In this document: positions 9,270 to 17,085 of the stretch, piece by piece
Layout: each line of letters opens with the position of its first letter
Numbering within the stretch: the stretch's first letter is position 1
DNA from: Clostridium_I sp963725425
GTDB lineage: Bacteria; Bacillota; Clostridia; Clostridiales; Clostridiaceae
Length of the DNA: 64,000 nucleotides
Direction of reading: 5' to 3'
Assembly (NCBI GenBank): GCA_963725425.1
Contig: CAVRYJ010000006.1
Coordinates: forward strand, 1 to 64,000
Translations under genes and position numbers: made by a program
The notes under the pieces: generated by a model
The model's input: the letters and a program-made list of their open reading frames with translations, nothing else
Database searches by the model: none
Told to the model about the DNA's origin: nothing

Positions 9270-10400
9270 ATGTATAAATTACTTAAAAAATCGGGAAAAG
9301 CACGACGCGGAGAATTCACTACAACTCATGGGGTTATACAGACGCCGGTTTTTATGAATGTAGGTACTCTTGCTGCCATAAAGGGAGCAGTTTCGTCTAT
9401 GGATTTAAAGGAAATAGGTTGTCAGGTTGAATTATCTAATACGTATCATCTTAGTTTAAGGCCAGGAGATAAGGTTGTTAGAGAATTAGGTGGATTACAT
9501 AAATTTATGAATTGGGATAGACCGATTCTTACAGATTCAGGTGGCTTTCAGGTGTTTTCACTTGCAAAGATCAGAAAGATAAAAGAAGAAGGTGTATACT
9601 TCAATTCACATATAGATGGAAGAAAAATCTTTATGGGACCAGAGGAGAGTATGCAAATTCAAAGTAACTTGGGATCAACTATAGCTATGGCTTTTGATGA
9701 ATGTGTTGAAAACCCGGCAACTCGCGATTATGTAGAAGATTCAGTTAATAGAACAACAAGGTGGCTTTGGCGGTGTAAAGTTGAAATAGATAGACTTAAT
9801 TCGCTTCCCAATACGATAAATAAACAACAGATGCTTTTTGGCATAAATCAAGGTGGAACCTATGAGGATATAAGAATAGAGCATGCCAAAAAAATATCGC
9901 AACTCAATTTGGATGGCTACGCTATAGGTGGCCTTGCTGTTGGAGAAAGTCATGAGGAAATGTATAAAATTATTGATGCCGTAGTTCCGCATCTCCCAGA
10001 AGAAAAACCCATTTACCTTATGGGAGTTGGTTATCCAAGTAATATTTTAGAAGCCGTATCTAGAGGTGTGGATTTTTTCGATTGTGTTTTGCCTGCTAGA
10101 AACGGAAGGCATGGACATGTATTTACAAAGCATGGTAAAATAAATTTGTTAAATGCAAAATTTGAATTAGATGCATCCCCTCTTGATGAAGGTTGCCAGT
10201 GCCCTACTTGCAAGAATTATACAAGAGCTTATATAAGACACTTGTTTAAAGCAAAGGAAATGCTTGCTTTAAGGCTTTGCGTACTTCACAATCTGTATTT
10301 TTATAATAAGCTTATGGCTGATATTAGAGATGCAATTGATGGCGATTATTTTGAGGAGTTTAAAAGTCAGCAACTAGATCAATGGGGAGAGAAAGCATAG
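9270..10400 (+). CDS. tgt: Queuine/preQ1 tRNA-guanine transglycosylase
   Basis: Exchanges guanine 34 for preQ1 in tRNAs with GUN anticodons, the step before QueA. 376 aa, full length. TIM-barrel motifs include LTDSGGFQVFSLAKIRKI with the catalytic-pocket Asp, AMAFDECVENPA, INQGGTYEDIR and GLAVGES. The zinc site CQCPTCKNYTRAYIRHL with a later His lies near the C-terminus. ATG 9270 has GAAAGGTG upstream. The tight queA-tgt-yajC order is typical of clostridia and suggests one operon. Confidence 0.97.
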   Translation: MYKLLKKSGKARRGEFTTTHGVIQTPVFMNVGTLAAIKGAVSSMDLKEIGCQVELSNTYHLSLRPGDKVVRELGGLHKFMNWDRPILTDSGGFQVFSLAKIRKIKEEGVYFNSHIDGRKIFMGPEESMQIQSNLGSTIAMAFDECVENPATRDYVEDSVNRTTRWLWRCKVEIDRLNSLPNTINKQQMLFGINQGGTYEDIRIEHAKKISQLNLDGYAIGGLAVGESHEEMYKIIDAVVPHLPEEKPIYLMGVGYPSNILEAVSRGVDFFDCVLPARNGRHGHVFTKHGKINLLNAKFELDASPLDEGCQCPTCKNYTRAYIRHLFKAKEMLALRLCVLHNLYFYNKLMADIRDAIDGDYFEEFKSQQLDQWGEKA

Positions 10401-10414
10401 AAAGGAGGATTTTT

Positions 10415-10690
10415 ATGAGTTCAGCAGTTGTTACAATTATCTATGTAGTTATAATTTTTGGTTTCATGTTTTTAATGATTATTTTACCAGAGAAAAAGAG
10501 AAAAAAGAAATTTTCAGAAATGATGAATACTTTAAAGGTTAATGACGATGTAGTTACAAGTGGAGGAATAGTTGGTAAAGTTACTAACATTCAAGATGAT
10601 TTTGTAATTATACAATCAGGTCCAGATAAAGCTAGAATTAAAATCTTGAAAAAAGCTATAAGTGGCATTACTAATGTTAAAGTAGAATAA
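10415..10690 (+). CDS. yajC: Preprotein translocase accessory subunit YajC
   Basis: 91 aa. A single N-terminal membrane helix (VVTIIYVVIIFGFMFLMIIL) is followed by a basic stretch, PEKKRKKKF, and the conserved soluble part LKVNDDVVTSGGIVGKV. YajC associates with SecDF at the Sec channel. ATG 10415 follows AAAGGAGG closely and is preferred over an upstream in-frame ATG at 10382 inside tgt. secD and secF lie 2.4 kb downstream, separated by the SCIFF genes. Confidence 0.93.
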   Translation: MSSAVVTIIYVVIIFGFMFLMIILPEKKRKKKFSEMMNTLKVNDDVVTSGGIVGKVTNIQDDFVIIQSGPDKARIKILKKAISGITNVKVE

Positions 10691-10703
10691 TTGGAATAAA
10701 ATG

Positions 10704-10740
10704 CCTCCCATCAACATAGATAATATTAGATGGGGGTGTT
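10704..10740 (+). terminator. Terminator-like hairpin overlapping the next gene's ribosome binding site
   Basis: CCTCCCATC pairs with GATGGGGG, followed by TGTTTTT. The descending arm contains the GGGGGTG that would serve the ATG at 10744. The hairpin could therefore both end yajC transcripts and limit translation of the following gene. Confidence 0.55.
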
Positions 10741-10743
10741 TTT

Positions 10744-11127
10744 ATGGAAAATAGCAATAAAAAAATATATATAGGTATTTTTGAAGGGGTGCTTCGGGGT
10801 TTCTTTATGACGCTAGCTATATTATTAATATATTCAGTAGTTGTTCATTTTGTGCAAATTGATGAAAGCATCACTTCACTTCTTATACTTGTAGCAACAT
10901 TACTTAGTGTGGTTTATGGTTCTATTTATGCATCACAAAAAGCTGGAAGAAAAGGCTGGCTAAATGGACTTATGGTTGCACTTATATATTTTGCTATATT
11001 TTATTTAGTGGCACTTGTTTCACAGAGTAGAGATGCTATGCTAACCTTAAAAGATTTAGCAAGGCTAATAATATGCGCCTTCGCTGGTACACTAGCAGGA
11101 ATGCTTGGTATTAATATGGATAAATAA
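10744..11127 (+). CDS. TIGR04086-like four-helix membrane protein
   Basis: 127 aa with four predicted membrane segments (about 12-37, 42-60, 68-88 and 98-120) and a short N-terminus. Length, GxxxG-rich helices (FEGVLRGFFMTL, CAFAGTLAGMLGINMDK) and position next to yajC and the SCIFF genes match a clostridial membrane family known as TIGR04086. Its function is unknown. The start is ATG 10744, with the GGGGGTG of the preceding hairpin as the only plausible ribosome binding site. Confidence 0.7.
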   Translation: MENSNKKIYIGIFEGVLRGFFMTLAILLIYSVVVHFVQIDESITSLLILVATLLSVVYGSIYASQKAGRKGWLNGLMVALIYFAIFYLVALVSQSRDAMLTLKDLARLIICAFAGTLAGMLGINMDK

Positions 11128-11182
11128 AGAATCTTAAACTTAATTAGTAGAAATACTTATGGATTTTAGTATACTGAGTTTC

Positions 11183-11212
11183 TTGCGTAAATAGGGATTT
11201 TTATGCTATAAT
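11183..11212 (+). promoter_or_regulatory. Probable sigma-A promoter for scfA
   Basis: TTGCGT (11183-11188), an 18-base spacer, then a consensus TATAAT (11207-11212), 31 bases before the scfA start codon. Confidence 0.5.
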
Positions 11213-11243
11213 TAAGCATAAAGGATTGAATGGAGGGATTTTC

Positions 11244-11381
11244 ATGAAACATATAAAAACTGTTAATAAAGCTAATATAAAAGAAAGTTTAAAAAAGCCT
11301 GGATGTAAAGAATGTGCAAATTCATGCCAATCAGCATGTAAAACTTCATGCACAGTTGCAAATTTAGCTTGTGAAAATTAA
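11244..11381 (+). CDS. scfA: SCIFF ribosomal peptide precursor (six cysteines in forty-five residues)
   Basis: Exactly 45 residues with six Cys at 21, 24, 28, 32, 36 and 43, in a Lys-rich peptide ending ANLACEN. This is the SCIFF signature. A radical SAM maturase of the matching family follows 218 bp downstream. In characterised clostridial pairs the maturase forms Cys-sulfur to alpha-carbon thioether links in the peptide. ATG 11244 has TGGAGGG 7 bases upstream and its own promoter-like site. A hairpin directly follows the stop. The biological role of SCIFF peptides is still unsettled. Confidence 0.92.
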   Translation: MKHIKTVNKANIKESLKKPGCKECANSCQSACKTSCTVANLACEN

Positions 11382-11390
11382 CTTATTTAG

Positions 11391-11413
11391 GCAGTAACAG
11401 ATGTTACTGCTTT
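11391..11413 (+). terminator. Hairpin after scfA
   Basis: GCAGTAACA-ga-TGTTACTGC followed by TTT. The T-run is cut short by the start of a family A repeat. This may lower the amount of transcript reaching scfB relative to the peptide gene. Confidence 0.55.
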
Positions 11414-11576
11414 AAGGCATCATCAAAAAAATAACAAGTCAGTATTCTGGTCTATTTTGTGGTATGCTTCATCGCCATAACCATTACATATATCAATATG
11501 CGCAGGTAATGGCTCTTCGCCTACCGCAAAATATCCTCAGAATCCTTGACTTTTTATTTTCTTGATTGTGCCTAAA
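11413..11576 (+). repeat. Family A intergenic repeat, full copy, between scfA and scfB
   Basis: 164 bp from TAAGGCATCATCAAAAAAAT to TTGATTGTGCCTAA. The inner CCATTAC...GTAATGG stem and GCCTACCGCAAAATATCCTC match other copies. The right end is slightly decayed (GATTGTGCC in place of CAGATGCC). Confidence 0.85.
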
Positions 11577-11598
11577 TTTATTTAGGGAGGAAAAAAAA

Positions 11599-12981
11599 TT
11601 GTCATTAATACACAAATTTATACAGAGTGATGATTATTATGTTATAGATGTAAACTCTGGGAGTGTACACGCTATAGATGAATTAGTATATGATATTTTA
11701 GATGAAGAGAGACTTGGTTCAAAAGAAGAAGTTACCTCTAGACTTAGTGAAAAATATTCAAAACAAGATATTTCTGAAGGCTATGATGAATTAAGAGAGC
11801 TTGTTGATGATGGAATATTGTACTCAGAGGATTTATATGAAGATATAGCGGCAAAATCAGTAGATGAGAAATCTTATATAAAAGCTCTCTGCTTAAATAT
11901 AGCTCATGACTGCAATTTAAAGTGTAAATACTGTTTTGCAGAAGAAGGAGAATACCATGGTAAAAGAATGATTATGACTGCGGAAGTTGGTAAAAAATCT
12001 ATAGATTTTGTCATAAAACGTTCAGGACCAAGAAAAAATATTGAAGTAGACTTATTTGGTGGGGAACCTCTTTTAGCCTTTGATGTTGTAAAAGAAATAG
12101 TTGAATATGCTAAGGTACAGGAAAAAATATATAATAAAGATATAAGATTTACTATGACTACCAACGCTACATTATTAACTGATGAAATAATGAAATATGC
12201 AGATGAAAATGTAGGAAATATAGTTTTAAGCATAGATGGAAGAAAAGAAGTAAATGATAAGGTAAGAGTGAGAGCAGATGGTAGTGGATCTTATGATACA
12301 ATAATGCCTAAAATTAAAAAAATGGTAGCCATGAGAGATAAAACTAAACAATATTATGCCAGAGGAACTTTTACAAGGGAAAATACAGATTTTTTTGAGG
12401 ATATAATACATTTGGCTAATGAAGGATTTAAGGAAATTTCAATTGAGCCTGTTGTTTTACCTGAAAGTGATCCACTTTCTTTAAGAGAAGAAGATCTTCC
12501 AGTAATATTTCAGCAATATGATAAACTATATGATGAGATGATTAAGAGACATAGAGATGCAGATGGAAGTGAGTTTAAATTTTATCACTTTAATATAGAT
12601 CTTCAAGGTGGTCCTTGTGTTTACAAGAGAATATCTGGCTGCGGAGCTGGAAATGAATATGTGGCAATTACTCCAAATGGAGATATATATCCATGTCATC
12701 AATTTGTTGGTAACACAGATTTTAAGATGGGGAATATATTTAGTAGTGATGATTTAAAAGAAGATATAGCTAAAGAACTTAAAGAAGCAAATATATACAA
12801 TAAGCCAAAATGCAAAGCATGTTGGGCAAGATTTTATTGTAGCGGTGGTTGTCAAGCCAACAACTATAATTTTAATCCTAGCTCCAATAAGGATTTTCAC
12901 ACTCCTTATGAACTTGGATGTAAGATGCAGAAAAAACGAATTGAATGTGCAATAGCATTAAAGGCAAAGATCATGGAATAA
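11599..12981 (+). CDS. scfB: SCIFF maturase, radical SAM/SPASM protein
   Basis: Installs thioether crosslinks in the ScfA peptide; 460 aa. An N-terminal RRE-like peptide-binding region (1-90, SLIHKFIQSDDYYVIDVNSG) precedes the radical SAM core. The core has CNLKCKYCFAEEG, a CxxxCxxC site for the SAM-binding 4Fe-4S cluster. A SPASM domain follows with CGAGNEYVAITPNGDIYPCH, CKACWARFYCSGGC and a final Cys in GCKMQ for auxiliary clusters. The start is TTG 11599 with AGGGAGG 8 bases upstream; a Met further upstream (11566) would read into the repeat. It lies between scfA and secD. Confidence 0.93.
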   Translation: MSLIHKFIQSDDYYVIDVNSGSVHAIDELVYDILDEERLGSKEEVTSRLSEKYSKQDISEGYDELRELVDDGILYSEDLYEDIAAKSVDEKSYIKALCLNIAHDCNLKCKYCFAEEGEYHGKRMIMTAEVGKKSIDFVIKRSGPRKNIEVDLFGGEPLLAFDVVKEIVEYAKVQEKIYNKDIRFTMTTNATLLTDEIMKYADENVGNIVLSIDGRKEVNDKVRVRADGSGSYDTIMPKIKKMVAMRDKTKQYYARGTFTRENTDFFEDIIHLANEGFKEISIEPVVLPESDPLSLREEDLPVIFQQYDKLYDEMIKRHRDADGSEFKFYHFNIDLQGGPCVYKRISGCGAGNEYVAITPNGDIYPCHQFVGNTDFKMGNIFSSDDLKEDIAKELKEANIYNKPKCKACWARFYCSGGCQANNYNFNPSSNKDFHTPYELGCKMQKKRIECAIALKAKIME

Positions 12982-13002
12982 TATTAAGATATTTACCTAA
13001 TA

Positions 13003-13031
13003 TTGACTAATAACCAAAATAAAATTATAAT
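13003..13031 (+). promoter_or_regulatory. Strong sigma-A promoter for secD
   Basis: TTGACT (13003-13008), a 17-base spacer, then TATAAT (13026-13031), ending 42 bases before the secD start. Confidence 0.65.
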
Positions 13032-13073
13032 GTAAATTGTATGCAAAAGGTATTTCTACAAAGGGGGATAAAA

Positions 13074-14312
13074 ATGAAGAAAAAAAGTACAATTTGTTTT
13101 GTACTAAGCGTTATAGTAATAGCTGCAGTAGCCTATATTGGGGCTTTTGGGTTAAACTTCGATGGCGGTTCGTACAGGATTAATTCATTTGGTGAATCCA
13201 TTAACAAAGGACTTGATCTTCAGGGTGGTGTTTCTGTTATTGAACAGGTAACACAGAAAAATGTATCAAGTGACACAATGAATAGAACTGTTCAACTTTT
13301 AAATTTAAGAGTTAACAAAATGGGTGTAAGCGAAACTAATGTAGTACAACAAGGAAAGGACGAAATAAGAGTTGAAGTTCCTGGAAATTTTACTGAGGAG
13401 GAAGTTTTAAATACCATAGGAAAGACAGGAAAACTCACATTTACAGGACCAGATAAAAAAGTTATTTTAACTGGTGACGATGTTAAGAGTGCAGCAGTAG
13501 GTTATGATCAGACCAATAAACCAGTTGTTAATCTTACTATGACTGACGCTGGTACAAAAAAATTTGCAGATGCTACAACAAAATTTTTAGGTCAAAAGAT
13601 AGCTATATACATGGATTCTGATCAACTTATCGATCCAACAGTTGATTCTGTTATAGCGGATGGTAACGCCCAAATATCAGAATCAACAATAGCAGAAGCT
13701 AAACAGAATGCAGATATTATCAATGCAGGAGCACTTCCTGTAACACTTAAAGCAATACAAGTTCAGCAGATAAGCGCTACACTTGGAGCTGATGCTCTTC
13801 CACTAAGTGTTAAAGCTGGTTTAATAGGAATATCAATAGTTTTAGTGCTTATGTTTATATGGTTTAGAGGCGCTGGAATCATGGCAGATATTGCTCTTGT
13901 ATCATACATAGTATTAGTTTTACTTGTATTTTCAAATCTCGGAGTTACTCTTTCCCTTGCAAGCATAGCAGCATTTTTACTTATGGTTGGTATGGCAGTT
14001 GATGCCAACGTACTTGCTTTTGCAAGAATAAAAGAGGAACTGAGGAGCGGAAAATCCATAAAAACAGCAACAAATTCAGGTTTCAGAAATGCATTATCCT
14101 CAATAGTAGATTCTAATACAAACACAATCATTGCTGGTGTAGTGCTTTACTTTTTAGGAACAGGTGAAGTTAAAGGTTTTGCGTTGACACTTGTAATTGG
14201 TGTGCTTGTAAGTTTATTTACAGCGTTAGTTGTAACAAAACACTTGTTAATCTGGGCTATAAATATGGGAATGATAAGTAAACCAGAACATTTTGGGGTG
14301 AAAAGGGGGTAG
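13074..14312 (+). CDS. secD: Protein translocase subunit SecD
   Basis: 412 aa. With SecF it uses the proton gradient to help pull exported proteins through SecYEG. There is one N-terminal helix, then a large external domain holding the conserved GLDLQGGVSVIEQV and LNLRVNKMGVSE segments. Five C-terminal RND-type helices follow (about 240 to 400), with MVGMAVDANVLAFARIKEEL and its conserved Asp. ATG 13074 follows AAAGGGGG. Seven bases separate it from secF. Confidence 0.95.
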   Translation: MKKKSTICFVLSVIVIAAVAYIGAFGLNFDGGSYRINSFGESINKGLDLQGGVSVIEQVTQKNVSSDTMNRTVQLLNLRVNKMGVSETNVVQQGKDEIRVEVPGNFTEEEVLNTIGKTGKLTFTGPDKKVILTGDDVKSAAVGYDQTNKPVVNLTMTDAGTKKFADATTKFLGQKIAIYMDSDQLIDPTVDSVIADGNAQISESTIAEAKQNADIINAGALPVTLKAIQVQQISATLGADALPLSVKAGLIGISIVLVLMFIWFRGAGIMADIALVSYIVLVLLVFSNLGVTLSLASIAAFLLMVGMAVDANVLAFARIKEELRSGKSIKTATNSGFRNALSSIVDSNTNTIIAGVVLYFLGTGEVKGFALTLVIGVLVSLFTALVVTKHLLIWAINMGMISKPEHFGVKRG

Positions 14313-14319
14313 ACGCATA

Positions 14320-15213
14320 ATGCTAAGAGTAGTTGAAAAAACTAAAATTTGGTTTATAATTTCATCAATTATTATAATTATAGGAATGAGTTCTATGATT
14401 TATCATAAAGGTCTTAATTTTGGAATAGATTTTAGAGGCGGTACAGTTGTAAAAATAAATATGGAGAAGGATTTCAATAAGAATGATGTTGATCCTTTAA
14501 TTCAGAAATACATTAAATCCAATACCTATGATACTACGAAGGTAGGAAATAAAGAACTTGATATAAGTGTTGAAATTGATAAAATTTCTGATGCAAATGC
14601 AACAAAATTGTTTAAGGACGTTGAGACAAAATACAAACTAAAGGATTCAGACCTACTAAGTAGAGAGACAATTGGTGCAACAATTGGTAGTGAGCTAATT
14701 CAAAAGGCTATAGAAGCACTAACAGTTTCTATTATATTGATGCTTGGCTTTATCGCATGGAGATTTGAATTTAAATTTGGAATAGCTGCAGTTATAGCAC
14801 TTTTCCATGATGTACTCGTTACATTAAGTGTGTATTCAATTTTGAATTTAGAGGTGAACACTCCTTTTATAGCTGCAATATTAACTATAATTGGTTACTC
14901 TATATCCGATACAATAGTAATATTTGATAGAATAAGAGAAAATCAAAAGAAAATGCGTGATAAGGAACTTGTTGAAATGACGGATACAAGTATATCACAA
15001 ACAGTAGTTAGATCACTTTGTACTGTTACTACTACTATGGTTACAATAGCTTGTGTACATATTTTTGTACCTTTACCAAGCATTAGAGACTTTACTTTAC
15101 CAATATTGGTTGGTATAGCTTCAGGATGTTATTCATCAATCTTTATTGCAAGTCCAATTTGGGTTTTGTTAAAGAAAAGAAGCGATAAAAAGAGAGCTTC
15201 TTTAGCGAATTAA
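14320..15213 (+). CDS. secF: Protein translocase subunit SecF
   Basis: 297 aa, partner of SecD. The N-terminal helix is followed by LNFGIDFRGGTVVKI. Five C-terminal helices carry IIGYSISDTIVIFDRIRENQ, the SecF counterpart of the SecD proton-path motif. It directly follows secD and ends at a clear terminator, so secDF is a transcription unit with its own promoter at 13003. Confidence 0.95.
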   Translation: MLRVVEKTKIWFIISSIIIIIGMSSMIYHKGLNFGIDFRGGTVVKINMEKDFNKNDVDPLIQKYIKSNTYDTTKVGNKELDISVEIDKISDANATKLFKDVETKYKLKDSDLLSRETIGATIGSELIQKAIEALTVSIILMLGFIAWRFEFKFGIAAVIALFHDVLVTLSVYSILNLEVNTPFIAAILTIIGYSISDTIVIFDRIRENQKKMRDKELVEMTDTSISQTVVRSLCTVTTTMVTIACVHIFVPLPSIRDFTLPILVGIASGCYSSIFIASPIWVLLKKRSDKKRASLAN

Positions 15214-15216
15214 AAA

Positions 15217-15260
15217 ATAAAAAGAATTGAAGATCTTAAAAGCTTCAGTTCTTTTTATTT
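15217..15260 (+). terminator. Intrinsic terminator of secDF
   Basis: AAAAAGAATTGAAG pairs with CTTCAGTTCTTTTT (one G-U pair), and TATTTTG follows. Confidence 0.7.
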
Positions 15261-15303
15261 TGCAGAAGTTTCACCATATTATATGGAGATATTGAAAAAA
15301 CAT

Positions 15304-15332
15304 TTGAATTATCCACAATTATACTATATAAT
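15304..15332 (+). promoter_or_regulatory. Probable promoter for the RecJ-like gene
   Basis: TTGAAT (15304-15309), 17-base spacer, TATAAT (15327-15332). It lies downstream of the first in-frame ATG (15283), which supports ATG 15370 as the true start. Confidence 0.55.
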
Positions 15333-15369
15333 AAATTGTGTTTTCTACAAATTTGGAGGAACCAGAGAT

Positions 15370-16236
15370 ATGGGAATAATTCAAGGAAATACTGATTATT
15401 TTAAAGAATACAAACTACATAATCCTTTTTTAATGAAAGGAATGAAAGATGCAATTATTAGAATAATACAGGCAGTTAATAATAGAGAAAAAATAGTTGT
15501 ATACGGATATGGAGATGTTGACAGTATATGTGGCATTTCTATTCTTTTGTTGCTTTTAAAATATTTAAATGCAGATGTGGAATATTTTATTCCAGATGAA
15601 ATGGAAAATAAATTTGGTATAGGTAAAGTTGCCTTAAATGATTACATTAAATATTTAGGAGTAGATGTTATGATAACAGTAGGCTGTGGTAGCAACTCTG
15701 CCCAGGAAATAAAGCTTGCTAAAAACATGGGAATTACGGTTATTGTAACTGATAATCATAGGGAGATTGATTACAAAATTGAAGCATTAGTTATCAATGC
15801 AAAAAACAAAGAATGTAGATATCCTTTTAAATATTTATCGGCAGTTGGAACAGTTTTTAAACTATGTGAGGCAATTTCAATGTATTATAAAATGAAGAGA
15901 GTTTACAAATACGTCGATTTAGCCATGATAGGTACTATAGCGTCTTCTGAAACTATGGCTGGTGAGAATAAATCATTTATAGATACAGGAATTGCTAGAA
16001 TAATGTCTACTAATAATTATGGAATACAGGCATTACTCAAAATAAATAAAATTACGAAAGTTAATATAACTGAAGCTACTAAACTAACATCTTCAATTAT
16101 TCCAATAAAAGGTTCTATTAAAAATATGGACAATGCTAGAATCGCTGTGGAATTGTTTACTACTAGAGATAGCAATAGAGCGATACAAATAGCTAAATAT
16201 TTGAAGAAGGAATGTCTTAAGGTATCTGAAACTTAG
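15370..16236 (+). CDS. Shortened RecJ-like DHH-family protein with degenerate active site
   Basis: 288 aa, about half the length of clostridial RecJ, the 5'-3' single-strand exonuclease. It aligns with the RecJ N-terminal half, but the metal-binding motifs are altered. DYDVDG is YGDVDS (first Asp lost), the second motif VDCG is VGCG, DHH is DNH (VTDNHREI), and GTVADV is GTIASS. The C-terminal DHHA1 and OB regions are missing. Its TAG stop (16234-16236) lies inside an inverted family B repeat end, so a repeat probably truncated it. The start is ATG 15370 with GGAGGA upstream and a promoter at 15304. It is probably not a nuclease; it could be a pseudogene or a structural or regulatory relic. 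Confidence 0.7.
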   Translation: MGIIQGNTDYFKEYKLHNPFLMKGMKDAIIRIIQAVNNREKIVVYGYGDVDSICGISILLLLLKYLNADVEYFIPDEMENKFGIGKVALNDYIKYLGVDVMITVGCGSNSAQEIKLAKNMGITVIVTDNHREIDYKIEALVINAKNKECRYPFKYLSAVGTVFKLCEAISMYYKMKRVYKYVDLAMIGTIASSETMAGENKSFIDTGIARIMSTNNYGIQALLKINKITKVNITEATKLTSSIIPIKGSIKNMDNARIAVELFTTRDSNRAIQIAKYLKKECLKVSET

Positions 16237-16300
16237 AAATCGTTATCTATTTACAAGAAGCCGTTATACTCTAAAGAGAATGTTACGGATGGTAGTCATG
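16232..16300 (-). repeat. Family B repeat, compact inverted copy
   Basis: The reverse complement reads CATGACTACCATCCGTAACA, then TTCTCTTTAGAGTATAACGG and GATAACGATTTCTAAG. These are the outer modules of family B with the middle deleted. It overlaps the last bases of the RecJ-like gene. Confidence 0.7.
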
Positions 16301-16430
16301 GGATAGATTAATTATATGCTTTTTAATAATAGCATTGATAATGTTGTAACTATTTCATATAATTAATTATGTACAAAAATCAAATAATGGTTAAAAACGT
16401 TCGGCTTTGTGATTATTAGGGGGAGTAAAA

Positions 16431-16949
16431 ATGAATATTAAAAATAAAATCAGAGTTATTGAGGATTTTCCAAAGGTTGGTATAAGTTTTAAGGATATTA
16501 CAACATTGATTCAAGATAAAGATGCGTTCAAATATACTATAGATACTTTAGTTAAGACATTGAAAGATAAAAATATAGATGTTGTTGTTGGACCAGAAGC
16601 TAGAGGTTTCATATTTGGAACTCCACTGGCCTACGCACTTGGGGCCGGATTCGTACCAGTTAGAAAAAAAGGAAAGCTTCCTAGTGAGACTATAAGTGTA
16701 GAGTATGAACTTGAATATGGAACTGATATTCTGGAAATACACAAAGACTCAATTAAGCCAGGACAAAAGGTGGTAATTGTTGATGATCTTCTAGCAACAG
16801 GAGGAACCATACAAAGTGTAGCAACACTTGTTGAAGCACTTGGTGGAGTTGTGGTATCAATGGATTTTATAATTGAATTAACTGGTTTAAAAGGTAGAGA
16901 AAAGTTAAAAAACTATAAAATAAATTCTTTAGTAAAATATGAATTCTGA
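16431..16949 (+). CDS. apt: Adenine phosphoribosyltransferase
   Basis: Salvages adenine with PRPP to make AMP. 172 aa, standard length. The type I PRTase signature VVIVDDLLATGGT (PRPP loop) is present, along with the N-terminal FPKVGISFKDITTLIQD hood and VVGPEARGFIFG. ATG 16431 follows AGGGGGAG. It precedes relA, the usual apt-relA neighbourhood of Firmicutes. A promoter and a hairpin lie between the two, so they may also be expressed separately. Confidence 0.96.
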   Translation: MNIKNKIRVIEDFPKVGISFKDITTLIQDKDAFKYTIDTLVKTLKDKNIDVVVGPEARGFIFGTPLAYALGAGFVPVRKKGKLPSETISVEYELEYGTDILEIHKDSIKPGQKVVIVDDLLATGGTIQSVATLVEALGGVVVSMDFIIELTGLKGREKLKNYKINSLVKYEF

Positions 16950-16994
16950 TTTTCATGGTCTTTATGGTCTTATGTAGTTGTGGCTAAAATAAAA

Positions 16995-17023
16995 TTGCAA
17001 AATTAAGTCTAATAATATATAAT
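16995..17023 (+). promoter_or_regulatory. Probable relA promoter
   Basis: TTGCAA (16995-17000), 17-base spacer, TATAAT (17018-17023). A transcript from here would begin just before the hairpin at 17041. Confidence 0.5.
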
Positions 17024-17040
17024 TATAGTAAAAATAAGCT

Positions 17041-17068
17041 GGCTGGTTGTCAAACCAGCCTTTGATTT
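17041..17068 (+). terminator. Terminator-like hairpin in the apt-relA gap
   Basis: GGCTGGTT-gtca-AACCAGCC followed by TTTGATTTT. It lies between the probable relA promoter and the relA ribosome binding site at 17070. It may end apt transcripts, or act as a leader attenuator for relA. Confidence 0.65.
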
Positions 17069-17085
17069 TAGGGAGAGAAAACTTA

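Noticed and set aside
13763..14131. Minus-strand frame of 122 codons inside secD
   Set aside because: Shadow of conserved transmembrane codons; no ribosome binding site or homology.
17047..17085. TTG start for relA
   Set aside because: It lies in the stem-loop of a terminator-like hairpin, before the only Shine-Dalgarno.
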